A DNA stretch of 54,734 bases from Ichthyophonus hoferi (GCA_002751075.1 NAOQ01000090.1:131383-186116), one strand, 5' to 3'. Counted from the stretch's first letter, positions 22,201 through 35,192 are shown. Translations and numbers: made by a program. Notes: generated from the sequence alone by a model not told the origin.

Positions 22201-23263
22201 TGGCATAAGTAATATTTTGCTCATTTCAGTTAGACAAATTGGGGCTTTCTCTCTCTTTCTCTCTAAAAAAAAAAGGTGGGAGAAAGGGTTATCCCAATAG
22301 ATGCCCTACAAATAAATATATCAATTCTAACAAACTATGAAGTGTTAATGCCCCTAGATCTATGTCCTGGACGCTCAAATGTAATAAAGTTACTGTTCCT
22401 TTAAGTACTCGTATCGCAAAAACCTCCAGGTTGTCAATAATTGCTTCAACTACTTTTTTAATTTTTTAATTTTTTAATTAGTAACTAAATGGATAAGTGC
22501 TAAAATAGTTGACTCATCTCAGCTGTATTGATCTTAATCCCTGACTATATGGTGAAAACATGGGTACTAAGTCTGAATCCTTTTTTTCAAAGTTTTTCTT
22601 ACTAACTAGTACATTGTGCTAGCTTTGATTTTATGCATCTCATGACTATGTGCCATTTTAACAATAAATCTATTGGCTATGATGCTATTGGGATATGTGT
22701 ATACTTATTTGATGAGGGAGCCTCTCTTTTATACTAATTCACCTTTAGTGAGAATCAAGGTAACAAGTTTCATAATAATCGAAGAGTAAACATTCTAATA
22801 ATTATATATTTTTATTTTTAGCTAACCAGTGTGCACCATTCATCATGAATAGCAGCATATCACTAATCCCTTTTTTGAAATTATCTTAGAAATGCGTTTT
22901 TATTAAAGGATAATATCGGAAGATACTGAAACACAACTGCAGTTATAAACGTATCAGTGTAAGGATATAAATATATTATAACCTTACACTGTGTCACTTG
23001 GTTGAAACAATTGGATCCAGAATGATTTCCATATATATGTACTCTTTGTGACTGTTTGGACACCTTCCTTTTGCTGGAAATTGGTCACAAATAGCTTATT
23101 TATTTGTGATATAGCTAGAATACCTTTTTTAAATAGTTTACTCCATTGTTTTTCCCAATGAGAAGGTCACCTGCTATTAGAGATACAGGCAGGATCTAAG
23201 TTAATATTATAGCCAGACATAGATAAAAATGAACAATACTCTGAAAGATTGAAAACTTACTAA
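19201..23263. other. Gene-poor AT-rich region upstream of NSUN2
   Basis: It probably contains the NSUN2 promoter and a 5' UTR exon, neither of which could be placed. A CpG-containing patch near 19680-19740 is the best promoter candidate. A 36-codon plus-strand frame at 21364-21474 is listed separately. At about 22954-22991 a 10-bp inverted repeat (CAGTGTAAGG / CCTTACACTG) flanks an AT spacer. Nothing else could be supported. Confidence 0.35.
21364..21474 (+). CDS. Isolated short coding-like frame, possible exon
   Basis: A 36-residue ATG-to-TGA frame (start MFGVARNVKELLTKLKS) follows a plausible AG acceptor (atgtag). The peptide is a basic amphipathic helix with regular Leu/Arg spacing, unlike the Phe/Ile/Tyr-rich translations of neighbouring AT-rich DNA. 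No partner exon or family was found. It could be a last exon, a remnant or chance. Confidence 0.2.
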   Translation: MFGVARNVKELLTKLKSIERESLSRLAMRVRSRMKA

Positions 23264-23358
23264 CTACATGTCGAAAGCCACCTCTTCTGAATCCAGTTCC
23301 TCGTCCTGGTCCAGGGGGGTAGTTCTCTTCTTTCCACTATGTTCCGACCTTGACTCTT
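23264..23358 (-). CDS. Possible terminal exon of an unidentified gene
   Basis: After an AG acceptor the minus strand reads 30 charged residues (including SGKKRTTPLDQDEELDSEE) and a TAG stop. The hydrophilic acidic tail is typical of a disordered C-terminus. No exon could be joined to it in phase: the nearest candidate at 23830-23725 leaves the wrong phase. Family unknown. Confidence 0.3.
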
Positions 23359-23724
23359 CTTAGCGAAATACTTCAACACTACATGTTGCAATTTTATTGA
23401 TTTGAGATAAATGATCAAATGAAGCTATGATTCGATCAAGTAAGGGTTTTTTAGTACTGCAAGACTATCAACTGTGAAGGAGGATGTGGTAAGCCAATAG
23501 GCTGGTAATAAGTGGATCATGAGATGACTGATCCAATATTAGCTGTTTGAATGACGTTATTAATCAGATGAAATGATCTGTTAATATAGATTACTAGAAT
23601 GTAAGCAACTGGACTCATGATGAGGACATTAGCTAAGAGTCATTTAAATAAATAAGAACACATATGTTAGATTAATTGAAGAATTAAGATCAAATTATGT
23701 GCAAGCAATTCTAGAGGGTCTTAC

Positions 23725-23830
23725 TGGTCTAATATGAGTTGTATCCCGTCGTTCACTATTATACACAATGATATCACATGGTGGACTCCAAATTCCCAAG
23801 GTTCCAACAATTTCAGAGCATCAAGGGCTA
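23725..23830 (-). CDS. Possible internal exon, family unknown
   Basis: It has an AG acceptor (attccag) and a gtaaga donor on the minus strand and an open frame of 34 codons, including ALDALKLLEPWEFGVHH. Composition is protein-like. It may belong to the same unknown gene as the terminal exon at 23358-23264 or to the decayed ABC-type gene just upstream. Confidence 0.25.
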
Positions 23831-24245
23831 CTGGAATACCTACTCACTAAGTACCCTAGCATAACATAATATGCGTTGTGGCTATTATGAATACTATATA
23901 ATACATCTTTCTGTATCTAAGCAAGTTAACAAGTAAGTATATTAATTTAATAAATTTATTGGAAATATTGTTATCAGTAGAAATGGAATAAAATTAGCGC
24001 ATCACTATATGATCAAGGAATATGGACTTGAATCAATCAGGAACACAACATCACATATAGTACATGGAAAGCTATGCTATACAAAGTTTAAATGCTTGGC
24101 TTCTCAATCATAACAAGTATAAAAGAAAATCATATGTGCTAACGTTTTTTATAGTTTTGAACACATACATGTTTACAGACAAGGAAATATTCAAATAAAC
24201 TAAATTAGTAATTTACGCATAATCAAGGGCATAAAAAATTATCAC

Positions 24246-25180
24246 CTCAATATTGTTCATCCTAAGCCAATTGATTATGTCCCACGTATCTCAAAAGAAA
24301 CAAAGCCCAATACTTGTAGATATTTATCTGGAGCAAGATCATTTTAGAGCAAACCGGATTTTCTAATCAAGACAAAGCTTACTTTTCCATAAAATTTTCC
24401 GAAACTAAGAGAGTATGCACTTACCTGACTCCTGATAAAAATATGGTCATCAACTATACAACTAAAATAACCAATCCGAAGACTGGAGAGATTGTAACCA
24501 TTGAGAAAGACTTGACCTTCGGTTATCACCAACAGACATCAAATTGTTATTGTAATAGATCTACTTGACTATTTCTATGTTGGACTTAAATATGGCTACA
24601 TTGACATCTACAATAAACAATGGTTGTGAAAAGGATAAAAGGAATAAAAACAACTAATACGGTCACAGATAGTGATGTGTAAGCCATTATAAAAAAAACT
24701 TCGTGTTTCTTACTATTTGTGAACAATATCTTATATATATATTATTATTGATGGTTAGAAGATACTTGGCCTGTATTTTATAAATGTCAAGTTTTATTGT
24801 AATATCTAGTTCTTTGCTGGAGCTTGACTACAACCGTCAGTGTACAGACCTTTCTCTTACCAGAAATACAAAGAACTTTCTAGTCACTTTCAATAATAAT
24901 TATACTTATTACATACATATAACCTTTGCACCTCTCGCCGATTGTTCACACTGCTATTAGTACATTCGCACCTAAGCATATTAAGGCAGGAGTCACTCCT
25001 CAATTTGTAGAAGAAAACTATGGACAGTTGAAGTTATACACACTATCTTTTACATGAAACTTGTCTCAAGTTCCTCTTGGAAGCCGATCAGAGCTAAACA
25101 CTGCCACTAATGCCAGCCCAGCAAGAAATACTTCTCAGCAACACCTATTTTGAGCCCCCAAAGCCTGTGAGCAAGTTAAT
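24246..25180 (-). pseudogene. ABC transporter (ABCC-type) nucleotide-binding-domain remnants
   Basis: On the minus strand, about 24530-24425 reads EGQVFLNGYNLSSLRIGYFS and then DDHIFIRSQ before a gtaagt donor. The next exon-like piece, 24404-24383, reads FRKILWK. This order resembles the segment after Walker A in ABCC half-domains: a G-x-V-x-x-N/D-G strand, a Q-loop region, then an F/V-R-x-N-I-L-x-G stretch. Upstream, about 25175-25120 reads like a damaged Walker A (LTGFGGSK then VLLRSI). About 24327-24246 could match the stretch before the signature. The two outer pieces contain in-frame stops and the first has no usable acceptor, so the gene looks dead. No Walker B or signature motif was found. 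Identification rests on short motifs. Confidence 0.33.
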
Positions 25181-26427
25181 AGAACTACCACAGATTGCTG
25201 TATTTTGTAATCTGGATATATGTATATTTTTCAAAATCTTGGGATACCATGCGTCTTCCAGAAAAGGATTTCCAACATCTTGCTTCAACAACACTCTAGA
25301 TTACCACCAAAAGTCAACCGTAAATTATCATAAAGAAATAAAAAATACTTAAATAAAATACTAGGGCGTTCTATTTATTTTATCTTAGTCTTCTGCCCTA
25401 GTTATGAATACCACCATATCTACTGGGCCATTCTTATATCCTTTTAGAACATGGATCCAAGCTAAGTATAACGTTTACAAGAAAATTGTACGTGAAATAA
25501 ATACTGTTGAAGTTAGCTCGTGTATTGCTTATCTTTCCCAGTGTTCGTGGTAGCAGTTAACTATCGCAAGCAGAGAAATTAGGATAAAAACTGAAGAGCC
25601 TTTATTTAGTATCACTACACATAATCAAGAATCTCTAATTTGTCTCAAACAGAACCTTTTTATAGTTTCTAAATATATCAATAATTATTTAGATAACATA
25701 TTTTCAGTTTCATCGCTTCGATTGTATATGTAGCTATATTTTAAAAAGACATAAATGGTAAAGCAATAGCCTGATATGACAATTCTGTAAAAATGAACTT
25801 TTAATTACTTAACTCGTGTGAGGAAAGCCCTTTAGTGTGGCAATAAAAATGCTGTGTCTGAGCCGAGAGTACATTTAAGTACGCGTAGTACACCCACTTA
25901 AACATCATTTGTATTGCCAGAATATGATTAAAATTAACTGGAGTGTATAATATATAGACAGTCCATCATTAATATCTTAATGTAAAAAATAAAATTACAT
26001 GCTGAGTATATTACAGTTGGCTATAATTTAGTGTCGATTGTTAGCCATTGTACCATAGTAGTTATGGTGCACTATTAGATTTTTTTTTTGAAAAACGTAG
26101 TACGTAAAATAACACGGCCATAATAAACTATATGTACATAAAAGTACATAAATGGCGTGTGTGTATATATGTAAATACACATAATCTTTCGAATATATAC
26201 TATTGGTGTAGCAAGATCTAGAAACAAGGTAGAAACAATCTATTCGACAGTAGTAAAATATATAAGGTAAGCTATGGAAATATAAAGTTGGCTTCTGTAG
26301 TGATATCCTGATCATATCATGCTGATTGCATATCTGCCACAATCAGGAGCTCATCCATAATGTTGCTGAAGTCGGCTAGAATGGTGTCTGTCGGCCCCTT
26401 ATATCTCTAGATGCAACTGCAAGGCCA
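25181..26427. other. Intergenic AT-rich region
   Basis: A plus-strand 80-codon frame at 25110-25352 overlaps the ABC-like remnant and has no splice context. Nothing else with exon character was seen before the 3' end of the ARM gene. Confidence 0.35.
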
Positions 26428-29400
26428 TTAACCTGCTGTAGAAATCATCTGATTTACGTCATTATTCGCAGGAGCATGATCTTCATCACCGGGCACGTCA
26501 CTGGGTACGTCTGCGTTGCCAAGGTGGGCAAAGGTTATATCCCTGATGATTCGATTACAACACTGCTGCCCACATACATGTGTAAGATGCCATGATAAAT
26601 CCTGTGTGGTCGCAAAAATAAAAATTAGTCAATACACCCTTAACACATTATCAAAGTAAGAGATATTATCTATACAAAAAAGAAGAATTTTTTTTACCCT
26701 GGACTTGTAGGCAACCAGGTTGGACGATACATGCATTTTGGCACATACATTGCATCTTTGAGAGGATGCAATATCATCAATAAGTTCATTCGGTAATACT
26801 ACATTGTCTACAGTCTGCGTAGCAGCCGCTCGTATACATAGCTCCCTAAGTGAAAGGGGTCCTGTTCGACGATACAAGTTGATGTATAGACCTTTGGCGG
26901 TAAAAAGCAATATGACCTTTAATTAGTATAGCTTTGTACTCCTACCTCAGAGAAATTAAGGCCAAACATCAATACACATATAAATTATATAAATAAAGAA
27001 TTGGCTCTTTTCCACCATTAGCATGCAGGAGATGTGCATATCCATTAATACATAGAAAGAAAAAATACCTTTGGTAGGTTTAGAAAGCTGATCAAGAATG
27101 GCATTCGTCTTGTCTAAAAAGTGTAATTCATTTACATGGGCTGCCTTGGCAGCAAACAGAATAGGAAAAATATCCTCAGCCTCAAGTACCCGCTGGCAGT
27201 TGTCATCTAGGGGTGGAAAATATCTGGTCAGAATTACTTTCTTGTCATACTACAGTGCTGCATACAACCTAAAATGTACGGTATGATGCCTCCATCTGTG
27301 TGTATGTGTGCAAATGAAACCTTATGACATTATGAAATGGGATCTGGCAAGCATTTATATAGAGTAATGCGTAATGCTAGCTCAAATATATCATTTAGAT
27401 TAATCAACTTATGTCCTGGATTGCAATCTTCAACCATTGACATCTACAAAGAGACAAGAATATCCTTAAACCCAAACAATTATACATAAAGATAGTGATA
27501 GAAGCTGTGTTGTGGGAGAAAACTTACAATACAACAGAGATAAATAGTAAAAATAAAAATGAAAGAAACTAAATATATAGGCGATCAGAGACTTACCAAC
27601 ACCAATGACAGTGTTGAAAAAGAATGAGGCAGCGCTGTTCTGAACCTCGATGTTATCCAGATGTAGTTTCATAGCCTTAATTGCCAGAGAAATAGCTCCA
27701 CTCTTGGCAACTTGTACACGGTTCTCCTCTAAAGGATGAAGGCATATTGTAAATCGTGTAAAATATATATATATGTTTGTATGTAAATGTATGTAGTTGT
27801 ATATGAATACGTATCAACGTATGATAGTATGTCCATATGCGAACAAAATTATATAAACTTCAATCAATATAAGTCTATAGTCGGTACAATTTTCAATAGA
27901 AAAGTACTTACTAAGATAAGAGATGTTTCGCAAGACCCCTAGTCCGTAGTTTTGGACGGTAGGATCCATTGGATATTGTCTCATAGCTCTTAACACAACC
28001 TCGAGAGCGCCAAGTTCCAATAGCCGCATGGTACAGAACACTAAATATACAGAGGTTAGATAAGATTTACATTATATCAACTCAATGGGCTAGCTCTCTG
28101 GAAAGACACCTACTACTGTATGATGAATTATGAATTTTCAAGTACTCTAAGTATATGCTTTTAAAAGAGCATTGACATATATAAGGTTATATGCCTCTGT
28201 TGTATTGCTGTATATTTTTGTTAGTATATTGGAAAAATGTTAAAAAGAGATATTTATTTAATTTGAATATTTCTTTATATAGTTATGATTACTTAATATT
28301 ATTAGCAATTACTATTGTATATGCCGTATATGCTAAGAAAAATTGATGTATTGGCATACGTATTTATGCATAGGGCAGTATTCATCCTCAGTTCTAAGTG
28401 TATGCATACATAGTTGTAGACTTACCACAGCAGGCAAGATTTTGTAGAGCACCACAGGCCCATTTTTGGACCTCAACATTTTCCAGGTGAATTGACATAA
28501 CTTGAATGATCTGCTGGATGCCTGACTCCCGCTCGACCATTGTCCGGTTATCGTCTATGAAAGAAAGATTATCAGAGATAATATCACATGCATATAATGT
28601 ATATGTGGGTGTATACTAATATATATGAGTAGCAAATCAAAGTAGTTGTATTTTCTTAGATATCTTCTGTTTGCTTGCTCTTACATGTAGTCTTTTATAT
28701 GCATATATACATGTACTCCACGCCATGAAGAGATAAATATCAATGAAAAACAAGAAATATATAACTACAATAGGTGTGAACTATATTTCTATAACACCTT
28801 CTCCTTCCATCAACCCACCTACCTACAAGCCATGTAATGTTTTGAATGGACATCAGAGCTGCCGATTGCACTGTCGGATTTGACTTGAATTTTTGCATGG
28901 CCTTAATAATCAATGATACCAAGCCAATTTGTACTACATAAAGCTGGTTATCCGCTATAGATAAGGCATAACACAAGGTTAGTTGGAGAGGTCTGTAACA
29001 TACGGGGATCTCCCACACTATGACTAATAAATCAATATATATATATATCTAAGAAATATAAATAAACAGAAATACAAGAAAATCAAATCTACTCATACAG
29101 GTTGTTTTGTTTATTTTATTTAACTGTCAATGCAACACAAACCCTACCCATTTTATTGCTAAATCCATATAGAAACCCTAACAAATTATTCATAATAATT
29201 AATTTTCCTGAATCATTAATATAATGCACTCGAGAATACACAATAAATACAATCCAGTCTATTATATTCTTTGAATAAACTTATAAAACCAGTATCATTG
29301 AGTGTTCTTCTGTGATTAAAACGCGCCTGCTAAATTAGCTCTGGGGGCCAGGATTGTGGCAGAATAATAAATAATGAATAGTGAAAGTGCAAAAAAAAAG

Positions 29401-30762
29401 CAAGTTCTTGTAGTTACTTACCTCGGTTGAAAGTAAGGGACCTGAATACCATGCAGCAATTGCACTGGATTTCAGCAGAGTCAGAATGTTGTCTCATAAC
29501 ATCTCTACAGATAGGTAAGACACCACAGTCCGTGGCTAATTTGATGTTTGCAACTGTGTGATAAAAATACTTTTATATTAATAAAGCTTTAAACAGTGTT
29601 TTTTTATGCTTTTTCTACTTGAAAAGACTGGGGAAAAAAAAAAAGATTGTAAGAAATGAATAAGTAGGACACAGCTACCCTGTGTTGGATCGAGTGATTA
29701 TTTCTCCATTTCCAGAGTGATCATAGTATAATCTATGGTAATCATTCTTCTTCATCGTTGCTATTATATATATTATCATTAGAAGAACACACAGTTCAAT
29801 AAAGAAAATAAACTAATATAAACAAGATAACCTTCGAACTGTATTCTACAACAAAGACAGGCTTGTATAGTCTAAGGGATAAAGAAATAGTCTCAGGGTT
29901 GGTGGGCGGTGAAACATAGATTAGCTGTAAGTAGGCACATATTTATTATTCTCAAAACATGACTTGTTTGAAAAAGGAATGCGCTCTACAGTCCATCGTC
30001 CTAACATATTTAATTCGGATTTGAGGAGCAGGAAATACCTAGTGATATTTCATTGGAGAAATACTAGAAGCCCTCAAAACAACAAGCAACCAAACAAAAA
30101 CCTAGCTATATTATATGGTATAAGTATATGGTGAGAACCTACCCTCTCCCTTGGTAACAAAACGGAGACAGGCCAATGTTTCAGCAAGGATCTGAATCTC
30201 ACAAGCCCCAGTCTGCCCGTTGTAACTAGTGAGAATCTCGGCTAAATTGGAAACAATGAGAGAAGCGGCCACACGGCAATGCTGACTCTCTATATCATCT
30301 AAAGAGAATGAAGTGTAAGTTGGTATACTTGCTTAGCAATGCATTGATAGTGCATGTACGATGATGTTATGGCAAACAGGGTATGTAAAGCACGATAAAT
30401 TAACAAACACAAAAAATGGTGCCTACAAACTTTAAACAAAAATACCCTAACAGTGGAAACCTACACCAAATCGTCAATAGCCTACACCTACAAGTAACAT
30501 CACAACCTCCGACTTTGTAAGTGAAAATATTAAAAGTGGCACAGTGGAATAAATACCTACCTCTCTCAGTAAATGCACGTAGTTGTAATAAAAGTAGAAC
30601 AAGGATCTGGCTGGATCTTTCTTGCCAAGTACTAATATTCTTTAAAAGATCATCCATAGCCTGTCTTCTATTGTAGAAGCCCTTATTAAATTCGCACATC
30701 TTGCGTTCACTGGGCATATTTGTGAAACCATTGGGAGCGCCAAGTGACTTATAATTCCACAT
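26428..30762 (-). CDS. Armadillo-repeat protein with SOCS-box-like segment and CxxC/CxxxC module
   Basis: Ten exons in transcript order: 30762-30561, 30298-30143, 29553-29422, 28954-28823, 28554-28426, 28040-27912, 27728-27597, 27206-27069, 26891-26698, 26601-26428. All phases fit, giving 505 residues. Residues 68-383 form ARM-type repeats with phrases such as VQKWACGALQNLAC and VQNYGLGVLRNISYL; repeats of 43-46 residues match single exons. Residues 395-424 read PLSLRELCIRAAA...VVLPNELIDDI, fitting the elongin-BC box (S-L-x3-C-x3-A) and Cullin-5 box (LPxxL) of a SOCS box. Cys430, 433, 458 and 462 (C-x2-C-x24-C-x3-C) follow, like the C-terminal end of LRRC58-type proteins. The tail is acidic. 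A Cullin-RING substrate-receptor role is inferred. The ATG at 30762 follows an in-frame stop, but a 5' exon is possible. Confidence 0.85.
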
Positions 30763-32199
30763 CCTCAACTTGTTAAATAATGCGCCACCTTACTGAATTG
30801 ATATGTTTCTGTTGGGTTCTGAAGTGCACAAGTACAAAATAGGTATAAAGAAGCTTTTATAATTATATTCAACGCGTAACATAGTATAGTTATTCGACAA
30901 ATAGTTGACTTTAGAAAGAAATTTACACGAGATATGGTGTGAAAAAAAAGGAAAGATCATATATGCACAAGCAATTGGAAAAGACATTCAACAACTAAAT
31001 AATTAAATTAAAAAAATGTTGTGTTGTCGTTAATGTAGTGCAACAAAACGTCTCAAACGCAATCAAAGATCTCAAAAAAAGCGATTACCAGTAAGAGGAC
31101 ATAAATACTAGTCGTTTAATTGATAATAAAATTTCCAATTTTCAACATAGTTTTCTCGAAGAATGTTTTTTTTAAATGGCTACTTTAACCCTGGAGGTAG
31201 AAAAGTTTTATCAAAGTGTGTTCGCAGTACACTTCCATCCCTAGGCAAACGGCCGGCAGATGTTCGAGGATTATGTACTCTTAGTTAGCAATAGATATCC
31301 CCTGTAAAAGATGTACTTAATAATAATATCTCATTGGTTAATCTCTTAACCAAGAGGACCTGTAAGAACAAAGAAAATAAACAGCCGTCATTGGCAGAGA
31401 AGGAGTGTCATGATGGTTTTGAGATATAATTGTATAAATATTAGATATTTTGAAATCTAAAATTTCAAAAACCTTTTAGCTACAAAATTCTTAAATATTT
31501 CACTATTTAGTATAATTAGAAATGGAAAAGGAGTACAAAAATACTTAAGCATGACTTTGGCAAAGAGCTAGTTTCTATTGGAGATATTTTAATCCTTACT
31601 ACATTGCACTCACTCGTAAAAAGTCATTATGAAAGCATAGCATTTATCTTATTGGTTTAGCTCCAGGGGTTGAAAATCATATTTGGTGTGCTAAACTCTA
31701 AATATGTATAGCCAATGCTGAATTTATAAACAAAATCCTTAGATTGGTGAATGTCTACCGACCCGTTGTGGGTCCGGTTCAGTTAAATTATTAAATATTT
31801 AGGGTCGGATCTCTACTTTTGACCAATTTAGTTGAAGTAATTTATTGTCATGCATTTTTTTCAAAATTTCTTATGAAAAATATATTAACAATAATAATTG
31901 CCACATATCGTTTATTCCAAATATATGTTGAGATTGGTTAAATATTGCATAAGTTATATGATGGAAACTAATAATTCTACTGCGCATTAGTTAGCTAGCT
32001 AGCATCAACTTTAATAAAGCATATAAGCTAAGACCGGAGTGGTTCTGAGCATGCCCTTTTATTCGTAAATGAGATATGAGTTTATCTAGGTAGGTAGGTA
32101 CATCAGACATCAGATCATTCTATTTGAATTAGTTTTGGGATCAGCTAATTAATTAAATTTGCTGCTGCAGGGTTATGAGCCATCAATATGTACTGCTAC
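30763..32199. other. Upstream region of the ARM gene
   Basis: It should contain the ARM gene promoter. A slightly CpG-enriched patch near 31225-31270 is the only feature of note. No exon with convincing splice sites was seen. Confidence 0.3.
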
Positions 32200-34030
32200 A
32201 TATTTTAATAGATTTGTTTCTTGGTTGATTATATTTTCTCACTGGGATCATGCAACCCTCACCTCCCCTTTGGACTACTCTGATTATGGTTATACCTGGT
32301 AGAACAACTATCCAACATGGATGGATAAAATTCTTGTCTCCTTTTGGCATTACCATGTGTTTACGTTGCTGGAAGAGGTCCTGAAGATGGAAGTGCAGCA
32401 CCTCAACAGTTCTGACCTTTCTGATCAAGAGGTTTTTACACAGTATATAGTGCTGCTCGCCCTTAATGAGGACACTTAAATCAGGTGCACTATTTCATTA
32501 AACACCTCAGTGTATCGGATGCTGTAATGGATTGAGACACTCTAACAAGGTTTATTGAAGGAAAACAAGATTGCAGTGACACAGAAGTACATCAGCAAAC
32601 ATGCAACTTGATAGGTCTGCATGGGCAGACATTGATCGATTCATCTATCTCCAAGACCAGATTCTGGTGATGAGCAATATGTTCAGCCATGAAATGGAGT
32701 ACCTGCACATCATAGCCTCAGTGAGATCCATTACAAAATATCATGCCTTCACACTGGTTTTTAAGGGAAACAATAATATGGGACTTTGATCTGAACAGCT
32801 TCCAAAGGGCTTTCTAGGGCTGGGCATGTGATGCCAGAGCGGATTTTGGACATTGGGCTGAGTTAGTTGTGGTCACTCAGGCCAGTTCACACAGGAGTCC
32901 TAGGTGGGGCCCTTCCCAGATGATGTGTTGGTGCTGTAAGAGGATTAGTCATCCCTACATAGCCTGTACGGAGTTTCTCAAGAAGTGAATGACCTTAATC
33001 ATGGTAACACTGGTACTCTTGTAACTGCCAATTTTTCCACTGGCATCACTAAGATTTGGATCATGTCACTTCAAATTGTGCCATATACCAAGAGGGTTGC
33101 CAGGTATCCAACAACCAAATCAGGACAGCTATTCAAGAAGATGTGGCATTGGCACAGAATCAGTGGATGGGCATTTCATTAGTTCCTAATGGCAGCCACT
33201 CAGGAAGGCAAACTTTGACTACCCCACCCAATATCTGATGGTGTCAACTGCTGAGCAGTCTCTGGAACTTATTTATACATGGGAAAAGTTACTGTGTAAT
33301 AGAGGTGCCTTTATGTAATATCATGCCTTTTTATGACACATTATTGTCTCATACTATAGTTGACACTCATGTGTGGGCTCATTGAAGTGGTGGTGGAGAC
33401 AGTATAACTACTAAAAAAGATTCAATAGTAATCCAAACTGTATTTGAGGAATTACCACAGAATGTGATAATTTCCCAATGTGCTATTTGTTCCCAGATAT
33501 GTGTGTCTAACCATCAGTGGAATTGAGACAATTGAAAAAGGGCTATGACAAACACATTTGAGGACATTCAGGTTTGTTAATAGTTAAAAATTAAATAAAG
33601 TTATGTTGGAGGAAAAGATGGTAAGATAGACTTATGTCTCTAAGGAATTTCTTTAAAATGTAAATGAGGTTTTTGAACAGGCATTCTTCATGAAAAATGT
33701 GTTAGTAAGTACCATGATGCTACATTGGCATCTGGGTTATATAAAGCATCCAATGGTCAAATTGGCAGCTCTGAATTTTATTAGCTGATAAGGCCCAGTG
33801 GTTTGAATGTCTGGATTGTGCTAAAGTCCAGATCCAGACTAGCATTCCTAGTTCATAAGCATGCTGTTATGGGAAAGCTGGATTACCTGCAATTTCAATC
33901 TAATTTGTCCTTTGCCACCAACTAAATCTGGGAAGAAATAGTTGTTCATGATTGTGGATGAATGATAGGTAAATTATTTATCTGAAGTCAGGCGTTCCAG
34001 AATATTTATGAGTAGCTGAGTATTAAAACA
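32200..34030. repeat. Unclassified repeat-like block of distinct composition
   Basis: This stretch is visibly less AT-rich than its flanks and gives several interrupted, protein-like translations on the plus strand. It has no splice sites or intact long frame. It looks like an old, decayed insertion or retrocopy. No family-defining motif was recognised, and its ends were placed only by composition. Confidence 0.35.
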
Positions 34031-34243
34031 ATAAAAATACCAATTAAGTTGTGACTCGGGGTTTCCACATGTGATATATTTTAAAACTTAACTCCAAACC
34101 AATTTTTCAGTTGTTAAGCCGAGCATCAAGGCCAATGTATGACTGACTGACAGATAAGTCATTTACCAAGAAAGTATATAGCCAGAATACAAGTTTCAGA
34201 TTGGGACTAGTCAAGCCTCGTGTAAAAATAAATGATTAACTAA

Positions 34244-35192
34244 TTTTTTTCTTACAGGATCGTTAGTTGCAAATGAATAAGACGTTTTGACTGGAGTTCC
34301 GTTAACAAGAAGATAATGAAATGATTGGCTCAATCTTAGTTAACTGTATCATGCTTTCAAACAGGTAATATAGTGTGACCAGTTACATTAATGAGGTAGT
34401 TAGCTAAAGAGCTAGTTTAATGAGGATATAATAATATTCGACCAACAAGATAAGATCGGATAAGAATAAGAGAAAACGGAAATAACCAATAAAGGTCCCC
34501 GCCGCTCACATATACACGGCTCCGGCACACTCACTCACACATTGTGGTAACAGTAGAAAAAATACAAAAGTACTCATTATCCACACAAAACTTCGTATTT
34601 AAATATAGGTATGTAGGTATGTAAGAATCACACTAAACGGCTAATAGTTTATACAAATCAATTGGAGATCCCTGTGAGCAAGTCCATAGAGCTAACATAA
34701 ATTTACAGCAATATGTTCCCTTCCCACTGTAGCCGCAGCCTCAAACAAGACAACGAATCTTTGACCATTCAGGGCAAGCAACAACTCAACGTTCGATAAT
34801 ACAGACAATACAGCACGCCTCTCGTTCCGTTCCCACAATCAATGGGAACTGTAGTTTTGACAACACAGGAAGTACCTTTTGTTATAGACATCTGTGGGCT
34901 TCGTATTTTTTCTACTATTATCGTATATGTGGGAGCAGCGGGGACCTTTATTGGTTATTCCTGTTTTCTCTTATTCTTATCTGGTCTTATCTTTTTGGTC
35001 GAAAATTATTATATCCTCATTAGATTGGATCTTTAGCTAATTATCGGCTCACATGCTAGATTACCTTACCTATTTGAAAACATGCAATTAACTAGTATTG
35101 AGCCGATCATTTCAATTACCTTTATTTTATCAGAACTTCGGCCAAAACTGATTATTTAAATTAATTTGTAGTTAACAATCTTGTAGAAAATT
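34244..35192. mobile_element. Foldback element with long inverted-repeat arms
   Basis: Bases 34244-34570 and 34899-35192 are inverted copies of each other. For example, AATGAGGATATAATAAT at the left recurs as its exact reverse complement at the right, as does CAATAAAGGTCCCCGC. The arms match over about 300 bp with scattered substitutions and small indels, and enclose a spacer of about 330 bp. This structure suits a non-autonomous foldback or MITE-like DNA element, or an inverted duplication. No transposase and no clear target-site duplication were seen. The 64-codon frame in the right arm (34842-35036) is probably incidental. Confidence 0.75.

Noticed and set aside
34842-35036. 64-codon hydrophobic plus-strand frame
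   Set aside because: It spans the edge of a foldback arm. The hydrophobicity follows from AT-rich codons and there is no splice or family support.
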